64,000 nucleotides of DNA from Microtetraspora glauca (GCA_001570385.1 BBYL01000010.1:494456-558455), one strand, 5' to 3'. Positions 33,921-43,817 are shown, numbered from the stretch's first letter. Numbers and translations are program-made. Notes: generated by a model from the sequence alone, not told the origin.

Positions 33921-34442
33921 TCACCGCTCGCCTGAGGACGGGCCGGGGGTGTCGCGTTCCCACTGCTCGTCGGCCTGCCGGACGGCGGCGACGATGCCCT
34001 GGTAGCCCGTACATCGGCACAGGTTGCCGGCCAGCGCCGTACGGATCTCGCGCTCGTCCGGGCCGCGCCGCGCGGCGAGCAGCTCGTACGCGGCCAGCAG
34101 GAACCCCGGCGTGCAGAATCCGCACTGCAGGGCGTGATTCTCGGTGAAGGCGCGCTGGAGCGGATGCAGTTCCTCCGGGTCGGATGCGAGCCCCTCCACG
34201 GTCGTCACCTCGCACCCCTCCGCCTGTACGGCGAACATCAGGCAGGAACGCACCGAGGCTCCGTCGACGAGGACGGTGCACGCGCCGCACGCCCCCTGTT
34301 CGCAGGCCACATGCGTACCGGTCAGGGAGAGGTCCTCCCGCAGCGTGTCGGCGAGGGACTGTCTCGGTTCCACCGTCACGCGGCGGTCGGCGCCGTTGAC
34401 CCGGAGACTCACCTCTCGCCGATCAGGCGACATCACGGTCAT
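33921..34442 (-). CDS. Molybdenum hydroxylase small subunit, [2Fe-2S]
   Basis: 173 residues. Plant-ferredoxin cluster [15 protein letters not shown] (with a further Cys in RSCLMF), then the all-helical second cluster domain CGFCTPGF and NLCRCTGYQ. It carries electrons from molybdopterin to FAD in xanthine-dehydrogenase/CO-dehydrogenase-type enzymes. ATG 34442 overlaps the end of the FAD-subunit gene by 20 bases and follows AAGGCAGG. Confidence 0.93.
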   Translation of the reverse strand: MTVMSPDRREVSLRVNGADRRVTVEPRQSLADTLREDLSLTGTHVACEQGACGACTVLVDGASVRSCLMFAVQAEGCEVTTVEGLASDPEELHPLQRAFTENHALQCGFCTPGFLLAAYELLAARRGPDEREIRTALAGNLCRCTGYQGIVAAVRQADEQWERDTPGPSSGER

Positions 34443-35373
34443 CCTGCCTTTCCACTGACCATTCCACTGACCTTGCCGCCGCCTCTCCCGCGGCCCGCCG
34501 CAGTGCCCGGTCCAGGGCGCGCAGCGCCAGCCCGTGCACCAGCCGCCGCCGGTATCCGTCGGCCGTGCTCCACTCGGCGGCCGCGCGTGCCACCTCGGAG
34601 AAGGCCGCCGCCGACGGCCGGGCACCGATCAGCCGCTCCACGGCCGGCGGCCGCAAGGGGCGATCGCCCACCCCCGCGCAGACCAGCACGGCGTCCTCGA
34701 TCACCGCACCGTCTGCGACGGGACCCTCGACCACGGCACCCTCGACCACGGGGGCCGCCGACAACGTCAGGGCGCACGCCACACCCGCCACGGGCCGGTC
34801 GGCGTACCGGCGGCCGTACTCCACCCAGGCCTGGCCGGTGCGGGAGGACGGCACGGGGAACCGGACGCCGGTGACCAGTTCGCCGGGGGCGAGGACGGTG
34901 CGGTACGCCGCGACGAAGAACCGTTCGGCGTCGACGACGCGGCTCCCGTTCGCGGACGCGATGCTCAGCTCGGCGCCGCAGGCCACCGCGACCGAGGGCA
35001 GCTCGGCGGCGGGGTCGGCGTGGGCCAGGCTCCCGCCGACCGTCCCACGGTTGCGCGTCGCGATCCGCCCGATCAACGGCAGCGCGTCGGCGAGCAGCGG
35101 GAGACGCGCGGCCACCTCGGGGTCCAGCTCCAGGTGGCGCTGCCGCGTCAGCGCGCCCACCTCCACGGCGTCGGCGGTGACGCGCACATAGTCGAGTTCC
35201 GCGACCCCGTTGACGTCGACCAGCACCTTCGGCCGTACGGTCCGCAGGTTGAGCAGCGGGACGAGGCTCTGCCCGCCGGCCAGCACCCGCGCGTCCGCGC
35301 CGTGGTCAGCCAGGTGGTCCAGCGCCTCGTCCAGCCGGCGAGGGCGGACGTAGTCGAACGGGGCGGGTTTCAT
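34423..35373 (-). CDS. Molybdenum hydroxylase medium subunit, FAD-binding
   Basis: 316 residues. FAD-binding motifs AGGQSLVPLLNLR and RNRGTVGGSLAHADPAAELP are present, followed by the CO_deh_flav_C domain. A Val/Glu/Gly-rich stretch near residues 205-225 (VVEGAVVEGPVADGA) is a small repeat-like expansion not usual in the family. It overlaps the downstream small subunit. Confidence 0.92.
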   Translation of the reverse strand: MKPAPFDYVRPRRLDEALDHLADHGADARVLAGGQSLVPLLNLRTVRPKVLVDVNGVAELDYVRVTADAVEVGALTRQRHLELDPEVAARLPLLADALPLIGRIATRNRGTVGGSLAHADPAAELPSVAVACGAELSIASANGSRVVDAERFFVAAYRTVLAPGELVTGVRFPVPSSRTGQAWVEYGRRYADRPVAGVACALTLSAAPVVEGAVVEGPVADGAVIEDAVLVCAGVGDRPLRPPAVERLIGARPSAAAFSEVARAAAEWSTADGYRRRLVHGLALRALDRALRRAAGEAAARSVEWSVERQDDRDVA

Positions 35374-35380
35374 GATCGGT

Positions 35381-36175
35381 TCAGGCTCCGATCGGGGAGC
35401 CGATGCGGGTGATGTCCCAGGCTTCGGTCATGTGCAGCGGCAGCACGTTGTCGCCGCCGATCTCCTTGAGCCGGAGCATCGTGTCGTACGCCTCGAAGAG
35501 GTCGGTGTGCCCGCCCGGCGGGATGACCTTGAAGTGCTCGCTCTCCTCCTCGGAGGGGTAGAAGTTCTCCTTCAGCACGCACATGCCGGCGATGACGAAC
35601 GCGCCCTCGCTGGTCGTGACGATCGCGGACTGCCCACCGAACGTGTGCCCCGGCGAGAGCACCAGGTCGAGACCGTCGGCGATCTGGTGCGACCCGTCCA
35701 GGAGCCGCAGGTCCATTCCCGCGATCTTGTCGTAGTGCTCCTTGGGGGCGAAGGAGGTGGCGAACATCTCGTGCGACGGGGTGGTCTCCCACTCCTTGCG
35801 CTGCACGTAGAACGCGCTCTCGCTGAACGGCTCCACCGTCATGCAGTGGTCCCAGTCCAGGTGCGACAGCACCACCACGTCGATGTCGCGCGGTGACAGG
35901 CCCCGGTCGGCGAGATGCCCGGTGATCGGCTTGACGTCGACCACGTCGGCGAACACCTGGCCCACGTGGACGAGCTCGCGGTCCTTCGGCCTGATGTGCT
36001 CGCCGTAGTCGGCGGCGCTGCACCCGACGTCGACCAGCACGTTGAGGTCCTTGCCCCGGATCAACCACGACACGTACGGGATGTCGATGGCGACACCGGC
36101 GTTGTGCATGTAGGTGAACCGGCTCTTCTCGCGGTGCGGCCCGTAGGCGACGACCATCGGTTCGATGGTGAACAA
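35381..36175 (-). CDS. Metallo-beta-lactamase-fold hydrolase, lactonase-like
   Basis: 264 residues, similar in layout to N-acyl-homoserine lactonases. The metal motif reads SHLDWDHC: the usual HxHxDH has Asp in place of the second His. Later ligands include LSPGHTFGGQ and the final LHMTEAW. Between the large and medium subunits of a molybdenum hydroxylase, it may open a lactone or lactam produced by the hydroxylase rather than quench quorum sensing (inference). Seven bases separate it from the medium-subunit gene. Confidence 0.82.
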   Translation of the reverse strand: MFTIEPMVVAYGPHREKSRFTYMHNAGVAIDIPYVSWLIRGKDLNVLVDVGCSAADYGEHIRPKDRELVHVGQVFADVVDVKPITGHLADRGLSPRDIDVVVLSHLDWDHCMTVEPFSESAFYVQRKEWETTPSHEMFATSFAPKEHYDKIAGMDLRLLDGSHQIADGLDLVLSPGHTFGGQSAIVTTSEGAFVIAGMCVLKENFYPSEEESEHFKVIPPGGHTDLFEAYDTMLRLKEIGGDNVLPLHMTEAWDITRIGSPIGA

Positions 36176-36215
36176 GACTGCTTCCTTCCCAGGTCTTATG
36201 TAGAAGTACGGGATC

Positions 36216-38591
36216 TCAGGAGGACGACTGCGGGCGATCCGGGTCTCCGATCAGCCCGGCCACGTACTCGGGCGTCAGCGGGGTGCGGTCCACTTCCGCC
36301 CCGAAGGGGACGAGCGCGTCGGCGACCGCGTTCGCCACGGCCGCGGGGGTGGAGATGACCCCCGACTCGCCCATGCCCTTGACTCCGTTCACCGTCAGCG
36401 GCGACGGCGAACAGTGGTGCCCGAGCCGTACGGGCGGGATCTCGGCGGCCGTCGGCAGCAGATAGTCGGCGAAGGACGTGGCCAGCGGAAGTCCGTCGGC
36501 GTCGAAGGGGATGTGCTCGTAGAGCGCGCCCCCGACCCCCTGCGCGAACGCGCCCAGCACCTGCCCCTCGACGATGAGCGGATTGATCATGGTTCCGCAG
36601 TCCTCGACCGCGGCGGCGTCGATCACGGTCACCCCGCCGGTCCACGGATCCACCTCGACGGCGACCATCACGCACCCGTTCGAGTACGTGGCCGGGGGAT
36701 CGTAGAAGCGCGTCACCACCAGGTCCGGCTCGGGTACGGCGGCCCGCACCGCCGGGTCGAAGTACGCCCGCTGGGCGAGCGCGCCAAGTGGGAGGGCCGG
36801 GCCGGAGTCGCCACGGACGTGGACGTGCCCGTCCGCGAAGACCAACTCGCCGGGATCACGATCGAGCAGCCCCGCGGCGATGGCGGCGAGCTTGTCACGC
36901 AGGTCCTGGGCGGCCAGGGTCAACGCGCCGCCCGTCACGGCGGCCGTCCGGCTGGCCCGCGTCCCCGCCGTGCTCATCGGAACGGCCGCGGTGTCGTTCG
37001 CCAGCACGGTGACCTCGGCGGGATCGACGCCGAGCACCTCGGCCACGACCTGGGCCAGCGACGTGGCGTGCCCCTGCCCCTGCGAAGGGGTGCCGACCGC
37101 CACGGTGACCTCGGCCGAGGGTTCCATCGTGATCCGGACGCTGTCGTGGGACGAGAACGACCACGACGACTGGGCCGCCCCCTCGGTGCCCCAGCCGCTC
37201 GGCTCGACGTACGGGCTGACGCCGATGCCGATGTAGCGGCCGGTCTCGCGGGCGACCCGCTGCCGCTCCCGCAGCCCCGGATAGTCGATCAGCTCCGCGG
37301 CCGTGTCGAGGGACTCCACGAAGCTGCCGCTGTCGTAGACCATTCCGGTGGGCGAGGTGTGCGGGAACTCCCGTACGAGATTCTGCCGCCGCAGGTCCAC
37401 CGGATCGCGGCCGAGCAGCCGCGCGGCGCGGTCGATGAGGACCTCCCGCGCCGAATGACTGGCCGTCCACCCCACACCCCGGTAGGCCGAGATCGGGGTC
37501 TTGTTGGTCAGGACCGCGGTCACCTGCCACGCCACGTCGCGGATCCGGTACGGCCCGGGGAGCAACCCCGCGGAGAGGTAGGACTCGATCAGCGTGCTCG
37601 CGCTGTTGTAGGAGTACGCCCCCGAGTCACCGAGAATCCGCGCCCGGATCGCCTCGAAGGTGCCGTCGGCGGCGACCGCGAGCTCCATGTCGATGATCTG
37701 GTCCTTGGAGTGCGGCGCCGCGGTGATGTTCTCCCTGCGGTCCTCCACCCACTTCACCGGCAGGCCGGTGGCGCGCGCGGCCAGCGCCACCGCCACCTCC
37801 TCGGGGGAGGCCGGGATCTTCTGCCCGAAACCGCCGCCGACGTCGGGGACGAGGACCCGGATCCGCCCTTCCGGCATGTCCAGGCAGGCGGCAAGCTTGC
37901 GGCGCAACAGATGGGGCGACTGGGTCGAGCTGTGCACGGTGAGGCGGTCGTCGGCCCGGTCGTAGCTCGCCAGGCAGCCGCGCCCCTCCATCGGCGCCGC
38001 GACGAAGCGCCCGGTGGTGAACCGGCCGCTCAGCACGTGCGCCGCTCTCGCGAAGGCGGCGTCGACGTCGCCGTGTTCACGGCCTCCCTCGTACACCACG
38101 TTGGTGGGGAGGTCGTCGCACAGCCGCGTCGTCCGCTCGGTGCGCGCGGCCTCGGGGTCGGTGAGGACCGGCACCTGCTCGTAGACGACCCGGACCAGAT
38201 CGGCGGCGTCCTCGGCGACGGCCCGGCTCTCGGCCAGGACGACGGCCACCGCCTCGCCCGCGAAGCGCACGCGGCCGGCCGCCAACGCGGGCTGCGGCGT
38301 CTTGCGCAGATCCGGCACCGCGACGGCGTCGAGCAGCGGCCGATGCGGCAGATCGTCCGCCGTCAGGACCGCGCGCACGCCCGGCAGGGCCCGCGCGGCG
38401 GCGGAGTCCACGGCGACGATCGCGGCGTGCGCGTGTGGGGACCGCACGAAGCAGGCGTGCGTCACCCCGGGCACCGTGACGTCGGCGAGATAGCGCCCCG
38501 CTCCGACGAGGAGCCGGGGGTCCTCCCTCCGGGTCAGCCTGGCGCCCAGCGCGCTCCCGGAGGACGTGACCCGAGGCGGCCGCGAGCCCAT
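36216..38591 (-). CDS. Molybdenum hydroxylase large subunit
   Basis: 791 residues, full length. Substrate and cofactor motifs VGGGFGQK, AYRGVGW, QGQGHATSLAQVVAEVLG and the active-site Glu in GMGESG are present. The CO-dehydrogenase loop AYRCSF is absent, so this is a general aldehyde or heterocycle hydroxylase. ATG 38591 follows GGGGAGGG; the in-frame ATG at 38636 lacks one. First gene of the minus-strand operon. Confidence 0.92.
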   Translation of the reverse strand: MGSRPPRVTSSGSALGARLTRREDPRLLVGAGRYLADVTVPGVTHACFVRSPHAHAAIVAVDSAAARALPGVRAVLTADDLPHRPLLDAVAVPDLRKTPQPALAAGRVRFAGEAVAVVLAESRAVAEDAADLVRVVYEQVPVLTDPEAARTERTTRLCDDLPTNVVYEGGREHGDVDAAFARAAHVLSGRFTTGRFVAAPMEGRGCLASYDRADDRLTVHSSTQSPHLLRRKLAACLDMPEGRIRVLVPDVGGGFGQKIPASPEEVAVALAARATGLPVKWVEDRRENITAAPHSKDQIIDMELAVAADGTFEAIRARILGDSGAYSYNSASTLIESYLSAGLLPGPYRIRDVAWQVTAVLTNKTPISAYRGVGWTASHSAREVLIDRAARLLGRDPVDLRRQNLVREFPHTSPTGMVYDSGSFVESLDTAAELIDYPGLRERQRVARETGRYIGIGVSPYVEPSGWGTEGAAQSSWSFSSHDSVRITMEPSAEVTVAVGTPSQGQGHATSLAQVVAEVLGVDPAEVTVLANDTAAVPMSTAGTRASRTAAVTGGALTLAAQDLRDKLAAIAAGLLDRDPGELVFADGHVHVRGDSGPALPLGALAQRAYFDPAVRAAVPEPDLVVTRFYDPPATYSNGCVMVAVEVDPWTGGVTVIDAAAVEDCGTMINPLIVEGQVLGAFAQGVGGALYEHIPFDADGLPLATSFADYLLPTAAEIPPVRLGHHCSPSPLTVNGVKGMGESGVISTPAAVANAVADALVPFGAEVDRTPLTPEYVAGLIGDPDRPQSSS

Positions 38592-38774
38592 GCACCCTCC
38601 CCACACGACAACGAGCGATTTCCTGCGATCCCGCACAGCAATGATCAGTACGCGTTCACGAGCGAAAGGCGGGCATATCCGCAGCTACCGAAGGGGCGTC
38701 CAGGACGTCCCCGCGCATGCCCAACGCGATCGCCGATCAGTTACTGTTCGGACAGACAGGAAAACCATACATTA

Positions 38775-38791
38775 CCTATCTAATAGATTGG
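38775..38791. promoter_or_regulatory. Candidate TetR operator between divergent genes
   Basis: CCTATCTAATAGATTGG, a 17-bp dyad with one mismatched pair, in a locally AT-rich patch between the hydroxylase operon and the TetR gene. A second small dyad CTGT-TCGG-ACAG lies just upstream. Confidence 0.5.
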
Positions 38792-38878
38792 AAATATGGT
38801 CCGAACCCTCGGCCTGTACTACGGTGACGGGGTCTCGCCATCAGCCCAGGCGGCAGCGACCACAGGGGGAACCACCGC

Positions 38879-39592
38879 GTGCCCAGCCCGAACCGCAGAT
38901 CGGCCGACGGCCGTACGGACGAGCCCGCCGCGGAGCACGACTCCGCGGGCCGCCGGCGCGACCCCGGCCGCTCCCGGCAGGCGATCCTCGACGCGGCCGA
39001 GCGGATCTTCGCCAGGGAGGGCTACGACGGGGCCAGCCTCGTCGCCATCGGCAAGGCCGCGGGCGTCTCCGGGACACTTCCCGCGTACTTCTTCAAGGAC
39101 AAGGCGACCCTCTACGCCGCCGTCGTCGAGAGGCTGTTCGACCACCGCGACCACACGCTGGAGCGGCTCGTCGAAGCGGCGATCGCCGCCCTCGACGAGG
39201 AAGAGGACGGGCTGCGCCGCGGCCTGGACATCCTGGTCGGCGGATACCTGCGGTTCCTGCTCGACCACCCCGCCTTCGTACGGCTGATGTCGCGCGACGC
39301 CCTGGAGATGGGGCGGGCCGGCCGCGCGACCACCCCGCGCCATTCCGCGGCGTACGAACGCGGTCTGCGCCGATTCATCGCGGCCCTGCCGTCACGGCCG
39401 GGCCCCGGAGTCGACCCCGACCAGCTGCTCATCAGCGTCGTGGCGCTCTGCTTCTTCCCGATGGAACACGACGCGACCATGCTCGCCGGCATGGGCTACC
39501 GCGCCTGGAGCACCGGCTTCGTGGAGAAACGCGCCGACCATGTGGTCGACGTCCTGCTCCGGGTCCTGGCCGGGCCCGGCGGCACGGGGTGA
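38879..39592 (+). CDS. TetR-family transcriptional regulator
   Basis: 237 residues. N-terminal helix-turn-helix (RQAILDAAERIFAREGYDGA, then IGKAAGVSGTLPAYFF) and a helical ligand domain. A charged 30-residue extension precedes the domain. GTG 38879 has only a weak upstream site (CAGGGGGA). It is divergent from the molybdenum hydroxylase operon, so probably its local repressor. Confidence 0.85.
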   Translation: MPSPNRRSADGRTDEPAAEHDSAGRRRDPGRSRQAILDAAERIFAREGYDGASLVAIGKAAGVSGTLPAYFFKDKATLYAAVVERLFDHRDHTLERLVEAAIAALDEEEDGLRRGLDILVGGYLRFLLDHPAFVRLMSRDALEMGRAGRATTPRHSAAYERGLRRFIAALPSRPGPGVDPDQLLISVVALCFFPMEHDATMLAGMGYRAWSTGFVEKRADHVVDVLLRVLAGPGGTG

Positions 39593-39626
39593 CAGCGGAG
39601 CGTCACCCCGTGCTCGGCGGGACAGG

Positions 39627-40277
39627 TCAGCAGGACGAGTCGTAGGCGCAGAGCTTCACCGTCATCTTCTTCGCGTCCACGAGGTTGCGGGGGTAGACGT
39701 CCGCCTTCGTGAAGAACGACGCGTACGCGCGGTAGACCGCTACGGCCCGGCCGCGCCGTACGATGACGGCCCGGCCGCCGCCCGCCTTGGCACTCGAACC
39801 CTTGTAGTTCTGATAGCTCACCTTGAGCGCCTCGGCGCCGAGCTTCAGCGGGGTGGCCGTGTAGACCTCCGACAGGCCGCCGCCCGCCGGGTGGACCCGG
39901 CAGTCCTTCACAGCCTTCCGTACGGCGGCGAATGCCTGCTTGGCCCGTGCCTCGCTGCCGTAGACGACGAGTTGCTCGACGACGGAGCCGTCCGGTTCCG
40001 CGTGGGTCAGGGTGCGGGCGGCGGAGCGGCCGGTCCGGCCGACGCCCTTCTCCGTACCGCAGGGGTTGAGGTCCAGCGGCTCCGCGGTGGCCTCGCTCAC
40101 GAACCAGGGGAACTCGGCGTTGAGGTTCGCGCGTGCTTCCTTCTCGTGGATCAGGAAGTTCTTGGGGATCTTCGTGGCCTTCGTCGCCGTCGTGGCCTCC
40201 GTCGTCGCCGCGTACGCGGGGACCGGGATCGCCGCCAGGACGGCCAGGGCGGCGACCGCGCCCATCATCGTCTTCAC
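39627..40277 (-). CDS. Secreted protein of unknown function
   Basis: 216 residues: signal peptide (MMGAVAALAVLAAIPVPAYA), then a soluble domain with four Cys (NPCG, KDCR, KLCAYDSSC), suggesting two disulfides. The pattern of strands and QLVVYGSEARAKQAF resembles small extracytoplasmic actinobacterial sensor-like domains, but I do not recognise the family. It is convergent with the TetR gene and divergent from the ThDP enzyme. Confidence 0.75.
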   Translation of the reverse strand: MKTMMGAVAALAVLAAIPVPAYAATTEATTATKATKIPKNFLIHEKEARANLNAEFPWFVSEATAEPLDLNPCGTEKGVGRTGRSAARTLTHAEPDGSVVEQLVVYGSEARAKQAFAAVRKAVKDCRVHPAGGGLSEVYTATPLKLGAEALKVSYQNYKGSSAKAGGGRAVIVRRGRAVAVYRAYASFFTKADVYPRNLVDAKKMTVKLCAYDSSC

Positions 40278-40372
40278 GTCCAGGATGATGTCATTCAGGT
40301 GTAGATCCGTCGTCTGGCGGGCAGTGGCGACTCATCTATCCCCCTATGTGACTGGCTGGTAGGTTTCCCGGC

Positions 40373-42022
40373 ATGGAGTCAGCAGCGAAGCACGCGGGCG
40401 ACATCGCGGTCGCCGTTTCCCAGGCATACGGCGTCGAGACCATGTTCACGCTGTCCGGAGGACACGTCTTCCCCCTGTACGACGGCGCGGTGCACGAGAA
40501 CATGCGCATCCTCGACGTGCGGCACGAGCAGAGTGCCGTCTTCGCCGCCGAGGCGACCGCGCGGCTCACCCGAAAGCCCGGCCTGGCGGTGCTGACCGCC
40601 GGTCCCGGCATCACCAACGGCGTCTCCGGCGTCGCGACGGCGCACTACAACGGCTCCCCCGTCGTTGTGATGGGAGGCAGGGCGCCGCAGTCCCGCTGGG
40701 GCTCGGGCGCCCTGCAGGAGATGGACCACCCGCCGCTGTTCGAATCCATCACCAAGCTCGCCTTCACCGGCTCCGGTGCCGACACGATCGGCCAGGACGT
40801 CGAGATGGCCTACCGTACGGCTCTCGCGCCCCACCGCGGCCCGGTCTTCATCGACTTCTACATGGACCACCTGTTCGCGCCGTCGCCCGAGCGGACCACC
40901 GAGACGCTCGCGCCGTCGCCGCTCGAACCGGACACCGACTCACTCGCCGACATCGCGAAGCTGATCGCCGCGGCCGAACGGCCGGTCCTGGTCCTCGGCT
41001 CCGACGTGTGGATGGACCGCGCCGAAGAGGCCGCGCGCGACTTCGCCGAGGAGTACCGCCTGCCGGTCATCCCCAACGGCCAGGGCCGGGGCATCCTCCC
41101 CTCCGGGCACGACCTGCTCGTCACCCGGGCCAGGGGGCTCGCCTTCGGCCAGGCCGACCTCGTCATCGTGGTCGGCACGCCGCTGGACTTCCGGCTCGGC
41201 TACGGATGGTTCGGCGGCAAGGACGGGGCTCCCCTGGCCAAGGTCGTGCACATCGCCGACGCCGCCTCCCAGCTCGCCACGCACGTCGGCCTGGCCGGCT
41301 CCGCCGCGGGCGACCTGTCCCTCACCTTCTGGGGCCTCGCCGCCGCCTGCGCGACCGCCGGGGTCGATCCGAAGGCGTACGCACCGTGGGTGTCCACCCT
41401 GGCCGAGACGGCCTCCGCCGCGATCGCCGGTGACGCCGAGTTGCTCGCCTCCGACGCCGACCCCATCCACCCGATGCGCGTCTACGGCGAGCTGGGCCGG
41501 ATCCTCGCGGACGACGCCGTGGTCATCGGTGACGGCGGCGACTTCGTGTCCTACGCCGGCAAGTACGTCGAACCGCGCAACCCGGGCAACTGGCTCGACC
41601 CCGGCCCGTACGGCTGCCTCGGCACCGGGCTCGGCTACTCGATCGCCGCCCGGCTCGCCCGGCCCTCCTCCCAGGTCGTGCTGCTCCTCGGCGACGGCGC
41701 CGCCGGGTTCTCCCTGATGGACGTGGACACGCTGGTCAGGCATCGGCTGCCGGTCGTCATGATCTGCGGCAACAACGGCATGTGGGGCCTGGAGAAGCAC
41801 CCCATGCAACTGCTGTACGGCTACGACGTGGCCGCCGACCTCCAGCCCCAGTGCCGGTACGACCAGGTCGTGACGGCGCTCGGCGGCGGCGGAGAGCTGG
41901 TGACGTCGCCGTCCGAGATCGGCCCCGCGCTCCGGCGGGCCTTCGACTCGGGCGTGCCGTACCTGGTGAACATCGCCACCGACCCGGCGGTCGCCTACCC
42001 CCGCAACACCACCGGAATCTAG
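40373..42022 (+). CDS. Thiamine-diphosphate enzyme, acetolactate-synthase family
   Basis: 549 residues. N-terminal PYR domain with the catalytic Glu (RHEQSAVFAAEATAR) and GPGITNGVSG; a central domain; C-terminal PP domain with GDGAAGFSLMDVDTL...NN for ThDP-Mg binding. It could be a catabolic acetolactate synthase, or closer to 2-hydroxyacyl-CoA lyase; no regulatory subunit lies nearby, so a role in branched-chain synthesis is not supported by context. ATG 40373. Confidence 0.87.
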   Translation: MESAAKHAGDIAVAVSQAYGVETMFTLSGGHVFPLYDGAVHENMRILDVRHEQSAVFAAEATARLTRKPGLAVLTAGPGITNGVSGVATAHYNGSPVVVMGGRAPQSRWGSGALQEMDHPPLFESITKLAFTGSGADTIGQDVEMAYRTALAPHRGPVFIDFYMDHLFAPSPERTTETLAPSPLEPDTDSLADIAKLIAAAERPVLVLGSDVWMDRAEEAARDFAEEYRLPVIPNGQGRGILPSGHDLLVTRARGLAFGQADLVIVVGTPLDFRLGYGWFGGKDGAPLAKVVHIADAASQLATHVGLAGSAAGDLSLTFWGLAAACATAGVDPKAYAPWVSTLAETASAAIAGDAELLASDADPIHPMRVYGELGRILADDAVVIGDGGDFVSYAGKYVEPRNPGNWLDPGPYGCLGTGLGYSIAARLARPSSQVVLLLGDGAAGFSLMDVDTLVRHRLPVVMICGNNGMWGLEKHPMQLLYGYDVAADLQPQCRYDQVVTALGGGGELVTSPSEIGPALRRAFDSGVPYLVNIATDPAVAYPRNTTGI

Positions 42023-42071
42023 TCCCCGACCGGCGAGGCTTGCCCGGAAGGAGCGGAAATCGCCGGGGGCA

Positions 42072-43817
42072 CTAGTTAGGGGAGGCGCCGGGGTCGGGGA
42101 TGGCCGAGGGCGACACGCTGGGCGTCGCGCTGGGACTGGGCGACGCGCAGGCGATCTTCGTCACGAAGATCTTGATCGTGGCGCCCTCGCGGGCCGACTC
42201 CCCGCCCTTCGGATCCTGGGCGGTGACCTTCGTGCACGCCCCCGCGCCTCCGGCGACATTCACCTTGGCGTTGAACCCGAGGGCCTTCAGCTTGGCGATC
42301 GCCTTCTCCTCGGTCAGGCCCATTACCGAGGGCACCTTCTCCATGGGCTCCTCGCTCTCGCTCGGGCTGGGAGAAGGGCTCGGCGACGCCGACGGTGACG
42401 GCGACGGCGACGGGGTCCGCGTCGGCCTGTTGACGACCGGGGGCGGCGTCAGGACGGGGGTCGGCGTCGGGGTCCTACGCCTCGTCTTGCTCGGCGACGG
42501 ACTGGACGTCGGCGTCGCGGTGTTCACGTCCAGCGGCGAGGTCGTGGACGTGCCGGGCTGGTCGGTGCCGGACGCGGCGAGGGCGTTGATGCCGAGCGCC
42601 GCGAGCCCGGCGAAGACGGCGAGACCCGCCGCCCCCGCGGCGATCGGCGCTTTGCGGCTCTTCCTGCGACGTGAGCTCCTCGGCCCGGGCGAGGTCGCCG
42701 CCGTGCCCGTCGCAGGAACCGCCGGACTCTCCTCCCACGCCTCGGCGCCGTACGCGCGGTCCGCCTGGGTCGGGTAGTCGGACGAGGCGTATCCCCCCGT
42801 GTCCGGGGCGTATCCCCCGGTGGCGGGGCCGTATCCGCCGGTGGCCTGGGGGTATCCGCCGGTGGCCTGGGGGTATCCGCCGGTGGCTGGAGGGTATCCG
42901 GCCGCGGCCGGCCCGCCGAGGTCGGGCCCCGAGAGAGCCGTACCGGGATCGGCCGGCTGCTGGAGCTGCGGATGGATGGGTCGCATCGAGGGGTGCACGG
43001 ACCTGCGGGCCGCCTCGCTCATCGTGGCGGCGTCCGGCCAGCGCCGGGCGGGATCCTTGAGCAGTGCCCGCTCCACCACCATGCGCACAGGCGGCGGCAC
43101 GTCCGGAGGCAGCGGCGGCGGCTCGTCCCGGATGTGCTGAAGCGCGATGGCCACCGGGGACTCGCCGTCGAAGGGCCGCCTGCCGGCGAGGCATTCGTAC
43201 GCCACCACGCCGAGGGCGTAGACGTCCACGGCGGGTGTGACGGGCGCGCCCTCGGCCTGCTCGGGCGCGCAGTACGCGGCGGTGCCGAGGACCATGCCCG
43301 CGTCGGTCAGGCGGCTCGCCGCGTCGGCCCGCGCGATGCCGAAGTCGGTGAGCACGAGCGTGCCGTCCTGACGGACCAGGAGGTTGCCCGGCTTGACGTC
43401 CCGGTGGACGATGCCGCGCTCGTGCACGGCCTGGAGCGCGGCGGCGGCCTGCGCGATGAGCTCCATCGCCGGCTCGGGGCCGATCCGGCCCAGCCGCGTC
43501 AGCAACCGGTCGAGCGGCTCACCGTCCACGAACTTCATCACGAGGTACGCCGTCGGCCCGTCTCCGGGAACATCCGTCACGCCGTAGTCGTAGACGTCGA
43601 CCACACCGGGGTGGTTGACGGTCGCCATCGCGCGGGCCTCGCCCTGGAAGCGGACGGCGAATCCGGGGTCGTCGAGCCTGCCGGGGAGCAGCACCTTGAC
43701 GGCGACGGTCCGCGCGAGAACCATGTCCTCACCGCGCCAGACCTCGCCCATGCCACCGGCGCCGAGCCGGGCGTCCAAGCGGTAGCGCCCCGCCAGCGTC
43801 ATCCCCTGGGCCACCAT
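42072..43817 (-). CDS. Membrane Ser/Thr protein kinase with one PASTA domain
   Basis: 581 residues. Kinase domain about 10-265: GAGGMGEVW, VAVKVLL, HRDVKPGNLL, DFGIARA, GTAAYCAPEQ. A low-complexity juxtamembrane stretch with five GYxxxTG heptads (DNA repeat at 42798-42899) follows, then one membrane helix (AAGAAGLAVFAGLAALGINA), a long Thr/Pro/Ser-rich spacer and one PASTA domain (VPSVMGLTEEKAIAKL...). Such kinases sense peptidoglycan fragments. The extracellular domain has a single PASTA copy instead of the usual several. Confidence 0.92.
   Translation of the reverse strand: MVAQGMTLAGRYRLDARLGAGGMGEVWRGEDMVLARTVAVKVLLPGRLDDPGFAVRFQGEARAMATVNHPGVVDVYDYGVTDVPGDGPTAYLVMKFVDGEPLDRLLTRLGRIGPEPAMELIAQAAAALQAVHERGIVHRDVKPGNLLVRQDGTLVLTDFGIARADAASRLTDAGMVLGTAAYCAPEQAEGAPVTPAVDVYALGVVAYECLAGRRPFDGESPVAIALQHIRDEPPPLPPDVPPPVRMVVERALLKDPARRWPDAATMSEAARRSVHPSMRPIHPQLQQPADPGTALSGPDLGGPAAAGYPPATGGYPQATGGYPQATGGYGPATGGYAPDTGGYASSDYPTQADRAYGAEAWEESPAVPATGTAATSPGPRSSRRRKSRKAPIAAGAAGLAVFAGLAALGINALAASGTDQPGTSTTSPLDVNTATPTSSPSPSKTRRRTPTPTPVLTPPPVVNRPTRTPSPSPSPSASPSPSPSPSESEEPMEKVPSVMGLTEEKAIAKLKALGFNAKVNVAGGAGACTKVTAQDPKGGESAREGATIKIFVTKIACASPSPSATPSVSPSAIPDPGASPN
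42798..42899 (-). repeat. 21-bp tandem repeat encoding GYxxATG heptads
   Basis: Five imperfect 21-bp units within the kinase gene (GYPPATG, GYPQATG twice, GYGPATG, GYAPDTG), a possible length-variable linker. Confidence 0.75.
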
